A stretch of DNA of 8,601 nt from an uncultured Succinivibrio sp. (lineage in GTDB: Bacteria; Pseudomonadota; Gammaproteobacteria; Enterobacterales; Succinivibrionaceae): assembly GCA_900754255.1 (NCBI GenBank), contig CAAECI010000071.1, positions 1-8,601 of the forward strand, read 5' to 3'. The position numbers were made by a program, and so were the translations under genes. Within the stretch, counting starts at the first letter, position 1. Every line of letters starts with the position of its first letter. Below, in pieces: positions 1-7,800 of this stretch. Below the pieces are notes generated by a model. That model was not told the DNA's origin, did not search any database, and worked only from the letters and a program-made list of their open reading frames with translations.

Positions 1-68
1 AGTGAAATAAGGCCGCGTCGATGGTAGTGCAACGTACGTTTGTGCGAGAGTAGATCACTGCCGGGCTC
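1..68 (+). rRNA. rrf: 5S ribosomal RNA, 3' part only
   Basis: This is the 3' end of a 5S rRNA gene, the small RNA of the large ribosomal subunit. The blocks AGTGAAA, CGATGGTAGTG, GCGAGAGTAG and CTGCCGGGC occur in the same order and at the same spacing as in the last 68 bases of E. coli 5S rRNA. The arm between GTAGTG and GCGAGAG is a hairpin (CAAC paired with GTTTG), as in helix IV of 5S. The 5' half, about 50 bases, lies outside the window. The exact 3' end is uncertain by one or two bases. A terminator follows directly, as expected for the last gene of an rRNA operon. Confidence 0.92.
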
Positions 69-77
69 CCCTTCCTT

Positions 78-109
78 AAGACCGCCTGTTTTTAACTCGC
101 GGTTTTTTT
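78..109 (+). terminator. Intrinsic terminator of the rRNA operon
   Basis: ACCGC (81-85) pairs with GCGGT (99-103), and the stem can be lengthened by AAG against TTT on its outer side. The loop is T-rich and a run of seven T follows (103-109). It lies about 10 bases after the 5S end, where the rrn terminator is expected. Confidence 0.75.
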
Positions 110-224
110 ATTTCTGCAATATCATTATCTTTGCCTGTCCCATCTTTTTAGAAAAATGGCGTGTGTTCCGTTCAATCAGGACGAAGAACTACTTTACTCT
201 AAGCAGGCGGTTAATTGTGTAAAC

Positions 225-229
225 GAGGT
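225..229 (+). promoter_or_regulatory. Ribosome binding site that sets the pgpA start
   Basis: GAGGT ends five bases before the ATG at 234. The upstream in-frame ATG at 156 has no such site, and residues coded between 156 and 233 have no counterpart in the family, so the start at 234 is preferred. Confidence 0.65.
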
Positions 230-233
230 CACC

Positions 234-725
234 ATGGATAAACATGATCGTTCGCATTTGGATGCCTTGGATCTTAAAGATCCGTGGCAATTTTTAGCCG
301 TAGGATTCGGATCCGGCCTTTTGCCCAAGGCTCCCGGGACCTTTGGATCCTTGGCTGCGCTTCCTTTTTGCGCAGCTCTTCTATTTTGTCCGTGGTGGTT
401 TTGCATTGCTTTTATTGTTGTATTTTCTTTTTTTGGGATCATAGCCTCCTCAAGGACGGAAAAGGTATTGGGAATGCATGACAATTCTGCCATCGTCGTC
501 GATGAGTTCGCAGGTATGTTCGTTACGGTTTTATTTTACCCAAGCGATCTTTATTGGCTTTTATTAGCATTTGTTCTGTTCAGACTCTTCGATATTTTAA
601 AGCCTTTCCCAATTTCCTATTTGGATAAGCATGTGGGCGGGGGACTTGGTGTTATGATCGACGATTTGTTGGCAGGAGCTATGGCCTGCGTTTGCTCACA
701 CTTCGTCTTCTGGTGCGTATACTAA
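234..725 (+). CDS. pgpA: Phosphatidylglycerophosphatase A
   Basis: PgpA removes the phosphate from phosphatidylglycerol phosphate to give phosphatidylglycerol, in the inner membrane. With the ATG at 234 the protein has 163 residues, close to the 172 of E. coli PgpA. Family signatures are in order: PWQFLAVGFGSGLLPKAPGT at residues 17-36, the acidic segment HDNSAIVVDEFAGM at 82-95 (Asp83, Asp90, Glu91), FRLFDILKPFP at 116-126, and GGGLGVMIDDLLAGAM at 135-150 (Asp143, Asp144). Hydrophobic stretches at about 40-70, 95-118 and 147-163 fit membrane segments. In many gammaproteobacteria pgpA follows thiL; here it follows an rRNA operon. No clear promoter was found between the rrn terminator and the gene, so leakage from rrn or an unrecognised promoter may drive it. 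Family assignment is firm; activity is inferred. Confidence 0.93.
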   Translation: MDKHDRSHLDALDLKDPWQFLAVGFGSGLLPKAPGTFGSLAALPFCAALLFCPWWFCIAFIVVFSFFGIIASSRTEKVLGMHDNSAIVVDEFAGMFVTVLFYPSDLYWLLLAFVLFRLFDILKPFPISYLDKHVGGGLGVMIDDLLAGAMACVCSHFVFWCVY

Positions 726-800
726 AGTCGTTTTATCAGTAGCAACATTTGAGAGCAAAAGAGAAGTTTTTTATTTTTCAGAGACACCACGTCTTATCGG

Positions 801-829
801 CTGACATTCGAGCCAATAAAAGCTAAAAT
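801..829 (+). promoter_or_regulatory. Candidate sigma70 promoter for abgT
   Basis: CTGACA (801-806), a 17-base spacer, then TAAAAT (824-829): each hexamer is one base from consensus and the spacing is optimal. Transcription would start near 836, just in front of the hairpin at 838-859. A weaker alternative, TTGAGA-17-TATTTT, lies at 749-777. Neither has been tested. Confidence 0.5.
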
Positions 830-837
830 AATGGGTT

Positions 838-859
838 AAGGCTTTTTAAGGCCTTTTTT
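838..859 (+). terminator. Terminator-like hairpin between pgpA and abgT
   Basis: AAGGC (838-842) pairs with GCCTT (851-855) around an 8-base loop, followed by a T run to 859. It may end pgpA transcripts, but it sits downstream of the best abgT promoter candidate, so it could also be a leader hairpin or attenuator of abgT. The five-pair stem is modest. Confidence 0.5.
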
Positions 860-891
860 ATTATTTTTAAGACGCGGAGAACTACAACAAC

Positions 892-2466
892 ATGTCGTCA
901 GCATCTAATGCGAAAGCTCCAGGGCTTTTAAATCGCTTTTTGGATGTGATCGAGCGCTTGGGTAACAAGCTGCCGCATATAACCATGCTTTTCATCTATG
1001 CATTGATAATCGCTTTATTCTTATCATTGTTTCTTTCCTTCTTTAACCTTGATTATATAAATCCCAATACCAAGGAGCAGATCAAGATCGTAAACATGCT
1101 CTCTGCTGAGAATTTGTTAACGCTCGTTGTTAATTCGGTAAAGAACTTCATGGGCTTCCCTCCATTGGGAATTACCATCGTAGCTACCTTGGGCATAGGT
1201 ATTGCGGAGGGATCGGGCTTTATCAATGTACTTATCAGAAAGTTTTTGTCGGTCACTCCGCGTAAGCTTTTAACTCCGACAGTGATCTTTGTATCCATTG
1301 TCTGTCATTTGGCATCTGATTCTGCATATACGATTTTGATGCCAGTCTCGGCCCTTATATTTTATGTCTGCGGTCGTCATCCTATGGCAGGTGTTGCCTG
1401 CTCCTTTGCAGGTCTTGCCGGCGGCTTTACGGCCTCCTTTACTCCGTCGATGATCGATCCCGTGATGCAGTCCTTTACTGAGAGCGCCTCGCATTTAATC
1501 GATCCCAACTACAGTGTAAACGTGCTTTGTAACTACTTTTACGCTTTAGGCGGTACTATTTTTGTCATTTTGGCGGTATGGTATGTTACGGATAAAATCA
1601 TCGAGCCCAGATTATGGGCAACCATGCCTATTGATCAAAAGATCAATAAGAATGATAGGGAATTTGATTTGACCAAGACCACGTCTCGTGAAAACAAGGC
1701 CTTTTATTTTACCGTGGCCGTACTTGCCGTTATGGGCATTATTCTGGCAGCCTTGTGCTATCCCGATAATTCCATGCTGAGAGCTCCGGACGGTTCGCTT
1801 ACCTCGCCTAAAGCTCCGGTTATGCAGGCCATCGTTCCGCTGATCTTTATATATTTCTCGGCTCCGGGGCTTATCTTCGGTTTCCTGTCCGGCTCCTTCA
1901 AGAGCTCACGTGATGTGATCGCCTCCATGGAAGGGATCATGAAGATGCTGATCTCCTTTGTGGTCTTCTGCTTCTTTGCCGGCCAGTTCCTCTATGTATT
2001 CGGTCATTCGGGGATCGGCACCTTGCTTGCAGTGTCGGGAGCTGAATTTTTAAAGAGCCTGGGAATGCCTTCCGGGGTCACGCTCTTTGGCATCATTGTG
2101 CTTACTGCTTTCTTGAACTTGCTTATTACCTCGGCGACCTCCAAGTGGGCAATTTTATCTACGGTCTTTGTGCCCATGCTCATGATGCTGGGGATCTCCC
2201 CTGAGCTTACTCAGGCAGCTTTCCGCGTATCGGATTCTGCGGTGAATGTGTGCACTCCATTGTTCCCGTTCTATCCTTTGCTTATTTCTTATTGCCAGCG
2301 CTATTGCAGTAAGGCCGGTATCGGAACCTTGTCGTCCATGATGTTGCCTTATACCTTTGCGTTGCTCATAGTTTTGACCATAGTACTTTACACATACTGG
2401 TTCTTGGGGATCCCCTTGGGATTCCATTCCGGATTCGACTATCCGTCGACCATGTTCCCCCAGTAA
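892..2466 (+). CDS. abgT: AbgT-family inner-membrane transporter
   Basis: This is a 524-residue member of the AbgT family, whose studied members import p-aminobenzoyl-glutamate (E. coli AbgT) or export sulfonamides (MtrF, YdaH). The N-terminal segment FLDVIERLGNKLPHITMLFI (16-35) matches the family opening, which reads WVERIGNKVPHP in E. coli. HLASDSAYTILMPVSALIF (139-157), FYALGGTIF (216-224) with TDKIIEPRL (233-241), ITSATSKWAILSTVFVPML (412-430) and FRVSDSAVNVCTPLFPFYPL (444-463) are further family blocks. Asp189, Trp419 and Arg445 sit where residues important for transport lie in MtrF and YdaH, by eye alignment. Many hydrophobic segments fit a polytopic protein. GGAGA at 876-880 lies 11 bases before the ATG, slightly long spacing. 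The next gene is an M20 peptidase, which recalls the E. coli abgA-abgB-abgT locus, where M20 hydrolases cleave the imported conjugate. The substrate here is not determined by sequence; other peptide-like conjugates are possible. Confidence 0.9.
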   Translation: MSSASNAKAPGLLNRFLDVIERLGNKLPHITMLFIYALIIALFLSLFLSFFNLDYINPNTKEQIKIVNMLSAENLLTLVVNSVKNFMGFPPLGITIVATLGIGIAEGSGFINVLIRKFLSVTPRKLLTPTVIFVSIVCHLASDSAYTILMPVSALIFYVCGRHPMAGVACSFAGLAGGFTASFTPSMIDPVMQSFTESASHLIDPNYSVNVLCNYFYALGGTIFVILAVWYVTDKIIEPRLWATMPIDQKINKNDREFDLTKTTSRENKAFYFTVAVLAVMGIILAALCYPDNSMLRAPDGSLTSPKAPVMQAIVPLIFIYFSAPGLIFGFLSGSFKSSRDVIASMEGIMKMLISFVVFCFFAGQFLYVFGHSGIGTLLAVSGAEFLKSLGMPSGVTLFGIIVLTAFLNLLITSATSKWAILSTVFVPMLMMLGISPELTQAAFRVSDSAVNVCTPLFPFYPLLISYCQRYCSKAGIGTLSSMMLPYTFALLIVLTIVLYTYWFLGIPLGFHSGFDYPSTMFPQ

Positions 2467-2493
2467 AGGCTAGGGATCAATTGCATTATTTTG

Positions 2494-2517
2494 AGGCCGC
2501 TCTCGCGGCCTTTCTTT
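2494..2517 (+). terminator. Strong intrinsic terminator after abgT
   Basis: GGCCGC (2495-2500) pairs perfectly with GCGGCC (2505-2510) around a TCTC loop. An outer A-T pair extends the stem and TTTCTTT follows. It lies 28 bases after the abgT stop and 38 bases before the pepT ATG, so it should reduce cotranscription of the two genes. Confidence 0.85.
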
Positions 2518-2555
2518 AAACATAAAACAACTCTTTGATTAAGGCGGAGAATTTT

Positions 2556-3794
2556 ATGGATCATCGTAAGGAATTAACCGAACGTTTTATACGCTATGTC
2601 GGTATATCCTCTCAGTCCGATGCAAGTGCAGGGGTTGTCCCTTCAACCGAGGGGCAACGTCGTTATGCCATGCTGCTTGCACAGGAGCTCAAAGATCTGG
2701 GCCTGTGCGACGTGAGCGTTGATGAGCATGCGGCAGTTTATGCCACTTTAAAGGCCAATGTAGACGGAGTACCGTGCATAGGATTTTGCTCGCACCTGGA
2801 TACGGTCGATGTTTCGCTTTCGCCCGACGTACATCCGCAGATCATCTCGTATCAGGGCGGTGACGTTGTGCTTAATAAGGAGCTTGGTATTGTCCTTAAA
2901 GCTTCAGAGCATCCCGAACTTGCTGAATATGTAGGTGAGGACATTATTTTTACGGACGGGACCTCAGTTCTGGGGGCCGATAACAAAGCAGCGGCTGCCA
3001 ACATCATGACCATGCTTGCGATCCTAAAGAAGGATCCTTCGATCCCGCACGGGGAGATCAAGATCTCCTTTGTCGCAGATGAGGAGATAGGTCTTTGCGG
3101 ATCCAAGCTTTTGGATCTCAGTAAGTTTGATCCTGATTTTGCATATACCATTGATTGCTGCCATGAGGGCGATGTGGTGTATGAAACCTTTAATGCAGGC
3201 TCAGCCGTGGTCAAGATCAGGGGGGTCAGCGCTCACCCTATGTCTGCAAAGGGCGTTCTGATTAATCCCTTGCTAGTGGCATACGATCTGATCAGTATGT
3301 TCGATCGCAATCAAACTCCCGAATGTACCGAGGGTAAAGAGGGCTATTGGTGGTTCAACGGTATTTCCGCCGATGCCACCTTCTGTACCTTAAACGTAAA
3401 TATCCGTGATCATGACAAATCCTCATATGAAATGAGAAAACGCGTGTTGAGAGAGAATGTAGAAAAGCTTAAAAAGGCCTACCCTCGCGCCGATATTGAG
3501 CTTTCCATAAGCGATACCTATGAAAATATTTCAAACGGCGTAAAGGTTACGGATACTCCCGTGGCCTTGATATATGAGGCCTTGGATAAGCTTGGGATCA
3601 AGGCACATACCTATGCCATGCGTGGAGGTACGGACGGTTCTGCCTTGTCGCCCCGCGGTATAGTAACTCCCAATTATTTCACCGGAGCATTGAATTTCCA
3701 TTCAAATGCTGAGTTTTTACCCATATGCGCTTTTGAAAAATCGCTACAGGTAACGTTAAAGCTAGTTGAGTTGGTATCAAAATTAACTAAATGA
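2556..3794 (+). CDS. pepT: Peptidase T (M20 aminotripeptidase)
   Basis: PepT is a cytoplasmic two-zinc aminopeptidase that removes the N-terminal residue from tripeptides. From the ATG at 2556 the product has 412 residues (E. coli PepT has 408) and begins MDHRKELTERFIRYV, matching the family start. GGAG at 2546-2549 is six bases upstream, which decides against the codon at 2535. Metal-site residues are present: SHLDT with His80 and Asp82, GADNKA with Asp142, DEE with Glu176 (base) and Glu177, YTID with Asp200, and NFHSNAEF with His382. RGGTDGS (356-362) is the usual substrate-side motif, and VPSTEGQ (28-34) and IPHGEI (163-168) are family markers. Two small departures: GADNKA where E. coli has GADDKA (Asn143), and two cysteines after Asp200 where E. 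coli has two glycines. It sits behind an AbgT transporter and its terminator. Its promoter is not evident; read-through or a start inside the short gap is needed. Confidence 0.93.
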   Translation: MDHRKELTERFIRYVGISSQSDASAGVVPSTEGQRRYAMLLAQELKDLGLCDVSVDEHAAVYATLKANVDGVPCIGFCSHLDTVDVSLSPDVHPQIISYQGGDVVLNKELGIVLKASEHPELAEYVGEDIIFTDGTSVLGADNKAAAANIMTMLAILKKDPSIPHGEIKISFVADEEIGLCGSKLLDLSKFDPDFAYTIDCCHEGDVVYETFNAGSAVVKIRGVSAHPMSAKGVLINPLLVAYDLISMFDRNQTPECTEGKEGYWWFNGISADATFCTLNVNIRDHDKSSYEMRKRVLRENVEKLKKAYPRADIELSISDTYENISNGVKVTDTPVALIYEALDKLGIKAHTYAMRGGTDGSALSPRGIVTPNYFTGALNFHSNAEFLPICAFEKSLQVTLKLVELVSKLTK

Positions 3795-3866
3795 TATCGC
3801 TCATTAATAATGATTTGAGTTCATAAATCAATTTTGGAGCTTTCAAAAATAATAATGGGTAGATTT

Positions 3867-3918
3867 GCAGAAAGCATGAGTTAAATATCCAGTATTTATG
3901 CGCTTTCTGCTTTGTTCT
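3867..3918 (+). terminator. Nested hairpin, probable pepT terminator
   Basis: GCAGAAAGC (3867-3875) is exactly complementary to GCTTTCTGC (3902-3910). Inside it, TAAATA (3882-3887) pairs with TATTTA (3893-3898) around TCCAG. TTTGTTCT follows. The position, 73 bases after the pepT stop, suits a terminator. The two-tier stem is longer than a usual terminator, so a structured 3' UTR or small RNA is an alternative. Confidence 0.55.
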
Positions 3919-4560
3919 ACTTCTGCTCTGAAGTGGTATTGAAACTTTAGAGCAGCAAGTTTGCATCATAATAGAAGATGTTTTGGATATAGCTGAAACC
4001 TCAGTGAATAAAGATTTTGATCTTTTGGTGATCGTTATCCATTCACGCGTTGCAAATCCTCATTTATATGAATGAGGTTAAGATACGCCTTGTGACGGTT
4101 GCGGCGGATCCGTAAAAACTCTACAGTATCAGCTGACTGAAAGTTGTCGGACACAGGCTGATTTAATGGCGGTAAACAGTTCCTTCCGGGGTTTACGCAA
4201 AACTGTAAGAGAACAACTTCTATCGCATTTCCGTTCAATTCTTTTGCTTGTGGCTTGTGAGCAGTAAAGATCGTCTCGTCTAATTTTTAATTTGCCAGCT
4301 GATTTCATTCTTATGTATAAGTCTCCGGGCGCATTCATATTTTTGTAATTCGAGACTTGTATAGCATTGTGACGGCTTGGTATTTACATTTGTCTGTGAA
4401 TTTAACTTTTTCCGATAACTTCAAAAGATCATTAACGCTTTATGAAAAGCTAAAAATAGCTAAGTGTCAAAGAAAATTCTTATTTCATAAATCCAATAGA
4501 AACATGAACTGGAGGAGATGTAAAGTGCGGAATTTTGGCTAAACCAGAATTTTTGATATG
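3919..4560. other. Long intergenic stretch without a convincing gene
   Basis: No frame in this stretch gives a recognisable protein. The open frames are short (60-70 codons), lack good ribosome sites and overlap on opposite strands. One forward frame, 4082-4264, is open for 61 codons, contains a CDGCGG cysteine pair and has no start at its head; one reverse frame, 4035-4238, covers the same bases. Neither resembles a family I can name. A small hairpin lies at 4058-4077 (CCTCATT against AATGAGG). The stretch around 4080-4260 is less A+T-rich than what follows, so it could be a decayed gene, but nothing proves that. No CRISPR repeats were seen here. Confidence 0.4.
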
Positions 4561-4572
4561 AAATATTTGGCT

Positions 4573-4661
4573 CAAATCCCCCCACCGAAGTGGGGGTAGG
4601 TTCGGTAATCTTACGAAAACCTTATTGTAACAACGTTAAATTCCCTTACAATGCTACAATA
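4573..4661 (-). ncRNA. tracrRNA of the type II-C CRISPR system
   Basis: Read on the minus strand, this has the order of a type II-C tracrRNA. First is an anti-repeat: ATTGTAGCATTGTAAGGG from 4660 downwards. Next is GTTACAATAAGG (4631 to 4620), which closely matches the GCTACAATAAGG that begins the post-repeat part of the Neisseria meningitidis tracrRNA. A nexus-like hairpin follows, AGGTT paired with AACCT (4622-4598) with GTA/TAC inside. Last is a seven-pair 3' hairpin, CCCCCAC-TTCG-GTGGGGG (4596-4579), with a UUCG tetraloop, then ATTT. Its role is to pair with the CRISPR repeat in the precursor crRNA, allow RNase III processing and bind Cas9. It diverges from cas9. The 5' end is placed from the promoter and is good to a few bases. 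The 3' end is less certain because the U run after the hairpin is weak. Confidence 0.85.
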
Positions 4662-4667
4662 ATGAGA

Positions 4668-4695
4668 ATTATAGCGTCAAATTTAACACTGTCAA
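4668..4695 (-). promoter_or_regulatory. Consensus sigma70 promoter of the tracrRNA
   Basis: On the minus strand TTGACA (4695-4690) and TATAAT (4673-4668) are both perfect consensus hexamers, separated by 16 bases. The predicted start, about 4661-4663, falls directly in front of the anti-repeat. This suggests strong, constitutive tracrRNA expression. Confidence 0.85.
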
Positions 4696-4750
4696 TTGAT
4701 TTCTATATTCTAGAAAAATTTTTTGATCTTATTAACAAAATTTAATTTTA

Positions 4751-4787
4751 TCGATCTAAATCAAATTAAAAAATATTAGTATATAAA
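4751..4787 (+). promoter_or_regulatory. Candidate cas9 promoter with FNR-like box
   Basis: The 120 bases before cas9 are extremely A+T-rich. TATAAA at 4782-4787 can serve as a -10 element, with no good -35 hexamer in front of it. In that place is TCGAT-CTAA-ATCAA (4751-4764), which matches 9 of 10 fixed bases of the FNR consensus TTGAT-N4-ATCAA. Its centre would be near -37 relative to a start at 4794, a few bases off the usual -41.5. In such A+T-rich DNA a chance match is quite possible. Confidence 0.3.
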
Positions 4788-4815
4788 ATAAACGATTTGA
4801 GTGAGAAAAAATTCC

Positions 4816-7800
4816 ATGGCTTATATTATTGGTTTAGATTTAGGCATTGCTTCCGTTGGCTGGTCGGTAATTGACCCTGACAAACGAATTGTAGATCTCG
4901 GTGTTAGAGTTTTTAAGAAAGCAGAGAATGAAAAAGGCGAGTCATTGAATGTCATAAGAAGATCAAGTCGCCTAGCACGCCGCAGGATATACAGGAGGTC
5001 AGTTCGCCTTAAGAAATTATTAAATTATCTCATTGACTGCGGCTTAATTTCCTCGAAGGAAGATGTTTTAAAAAATGTAAACCATGAAAAACCATGGGAG
5101 TTAAGAGCAAAAGGGCTTACTTCTGTATTGACCAATAAGCAACTTGCAATTGTCATTTATCACATATGCAAGCATAGAGGATTTTATTGGGTTTCATCAG
5201 CAGAAAAACAAACGGGAGAAGGGGGACTTGTAACTAACAGTTTATCTTCGAATGATAAAATTTTGGCAGAAAAGGGTTACAAGACCGTGGGGCAAATGAT
5301 TTTCTCAGAATATCCCAATTGTCAGAGAAATAAGCAAGGTGAATACGTAAAGTCATTAAGAAGGGTTGATCTGCATAGAGAACTGGCAGAGATCTTTAAA
5401 ATTCAGAAAGAGCAATTCTCAAGTCCGTTTATTACAGAGGAATTCTGCACGAAAATATTGGGCAATGGCGATCACAGATCAGGTTTTCTGTGGGAACAGA
5501 AACCGCCGTTGCAAGGAGATGCTCTTTTAGATATGGTTGGTCGTTGCCGATTTGAGAAAGATGAAAAAAGAGCACCGCTTGCTAATTATTTTGTACAACG
5601 GCATATATGGCTTACAAAAATATTAAACACAAGGGTGTGCGGGAGAGATTGTCAGGAAAGGGCATTTAATGACGAAGAAAGGAATGCAATACAAAACCTT
5701 CCGTTGGAGTCAGGCGGTGATATTAAATTTTCTACTTTGACAAAAAAATTGATAAAAGCGGGATTGTGGGAAAAAGATCAATATAAATACAAGGGACTGG
5801 ATTATAGCTTGGAAGACAAAGATCCTGAGGATAAAGTCTTTTGTAAAAGTTTTCCTATTAACAGCATTAGAAAAGTCCTTAAAGGCCCCGGCTTAAAACG
5901 TGAATGGGAAAATATTAAAAATGATCTTTTATCCGGTCATTACGAACGCTATAACCGTATAGCGGAGGTTTTAACAATCTATAAAGATGATTCTTATATA
6001 TGTGAAAGACTATCGCCCTTTGAAACAAAAGAAGTAATTAATGCTCTTTTATCAGTGCGATTCGATAAATTTAGCAACCTTTCAGAAAAGTTTCTAAAAA
6101 AAATAGTTCCTTATATGGAGAAGGGAGAAAGATATGACGAAGCCTGTAGTTCAGCTGGGTACTTACATTATCAACAATTTCAGAAAAAATCAGAGAAATC
6201 AAAATACCTTCCTCCGCTATTCTCTGGTCGTGAAAAAAACGGAACTTTAATTTTTAATGAAGAATTGGGAGATATACCAAGGAATCCCGTAGTCCTAAGG
6301 GTAATCAATCAAGCAAGAAAAGTCTTAAATGCTTTAGTAAAAAAATATGGCTCTCCTCTTTCTGTGCATATAGAGCTGGCTCGCGATCTTGCAAAATCAT
6401 GGGAAGAAAGAGATAAGATAAACAAAAATAACAAAAAGAAAGAAAAACAAAAGACAAGCGATCTAATTGAATTCAGAGAATTGCTCAATAAACATTCGGT
6501 AGTTTTTTCCGAAGATTTATTGGCTAAAAATCTCGAAAAATACAGACTATATAAAGAACAAGAATGTAAATCAATATATTCAGGGGAAATAATAGATATA
6601 GAAAGGATTTTTGAAGAAGGCTATGTAGAAATAGATCATATTCTGCCGTATTCAAAATCGTTTGATGATTCAAAGTCAAACAGGGTTTTGGTTTTTACCA
6701 AGGAAAATAGAGAAAAGGGAAATAGGATACCTTTAGAATATATAACAAACGAAGAAAAAAGAGAAAACTTTGAAGCATTTGTAAAAAGCTCTCGACTGTT
6801 GTCTCAAAAAAAGAAGACCAATCTATTAAGACGTAGTCTGACCCCTGAGGGATCAAAAGATTTTTTGGGTAGAAATCTTAACGATACACGTTATGCATGT
6901 AGATTTTTTAAGAATTATATTGATAGATTTTTAATTCTTGACCCAGCTGCTGATCATTCAGGATGTGTGGTGGTTGCGGGAACTATGACTGCCTATCTTA
7001 GAAAGCATTGGGGGTTGAGGAAATCTAGAGAAGATAATAGGCACCATGCTATGGATGCAATAGTTATAGCGTGTTGTTCGAGGTCGATTATACAAAAAGT
7101 TGCTGCGTGGTCAAGAAACAGAGAGGAACTTTACCAGTCAGGTGAGTTCATAGATTCAAAATATATGGTTTCAAATGATCTCGATAAGGTTAATAAGACT
7201 AAATTGTCAAATATCGAAACTAAATCTCATAAAAAAATGAGATTTCCTTGTCCTTGGCAAAATTTTAGAAATGAGGTCATAGAACGAGTTTATCAGGATG
7301 ACCTAGATACTTTGAAGAACAAATTGAGTGAGATTGGATATACAGACAGCGAGCTAGTAAATGTACGGACACTCTTTGTTTCACATGCATGTAGAAGTCA
7401 GCGAATAGGAGAGGGGGCTCTACATGACGAAACTTTGATGCGTCAAACTCCAGAAATGAGAGAAAAAGGGGTGATGGTAAAAAAAGTAAAATTACAGGAC
7501 CTCAAAGAGGAATATATTTTAAACATTGTGGATGCAGATACGCGTAACAAAAATTTGTGTAATGCTTTAAAAAGAAGATTTAAAAAATATAAAGAAGAAA
7601 ATGGGATTCAAGAAGAAGTTAAATTAGACGAAAGTGATATAAAAAAAATTTTTTCAAACGATAATCCAATGCACATGCCGAATCATGAAGGATACGAAGA
7701 TCTCAATAATCCCATAATTAGGTCGGTAAGAATCCTTTGTAAAGGAGCTGGTTTTCCTGTGAGAAATGGCGTAGCGAAAAATGGTAGTATTGTTCGGCTG

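Noticed and set aside
156..233. Longer pgpA beginning at the ATG at 156
   Set aside because: The extra 26 residues do not resemble PgpA, and the GAGGT site stands before the ATG at 234.
1053..2427. Reverse-strand reading frames within abgT
   Set aside because: They are shadows of a clearly coding forward gene.
2535..2555. pepT start at 2535
   Set aside because: GGAG at 2546-2549 correctly serves the ATG at 2556, and MDHRKELTERF matches the family N-terminus.
4082..4264. Zinc-finger-like transposase relic (CDGCGG) on the plus strand
   Set aside because: One cysteine pair in 61 codons without a start is too little to name a family.
4035..4338. Small reverse-strand proteins in the pepT-cas9 gap
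   Set aside because: They are short, overlap each other and an open frame on the other strand, lack ribosome sites and match no family I recognise.
4357..4542. A 61-codon forward reading frame
   Set aside because: No ribosome site, no recognisable motif and composition like the surrounding non-coding DNA.
4624..4660. A degenerate CRISPR repeat on the plus strand
   Set aside because: Only one copy exists, and the minus strand continues into a promoter on one side and tracrRNA hairpins on the other, so it is the anti-repeat.
4801..4815. cas9 start at the GTG at 4801
   Set aside because: There is no ribosome site before it, and II-C Cas9 proteins begin close to the RuvC-I motif. It is not fully excluded, because the site before the ATG at 4816 is also weak.
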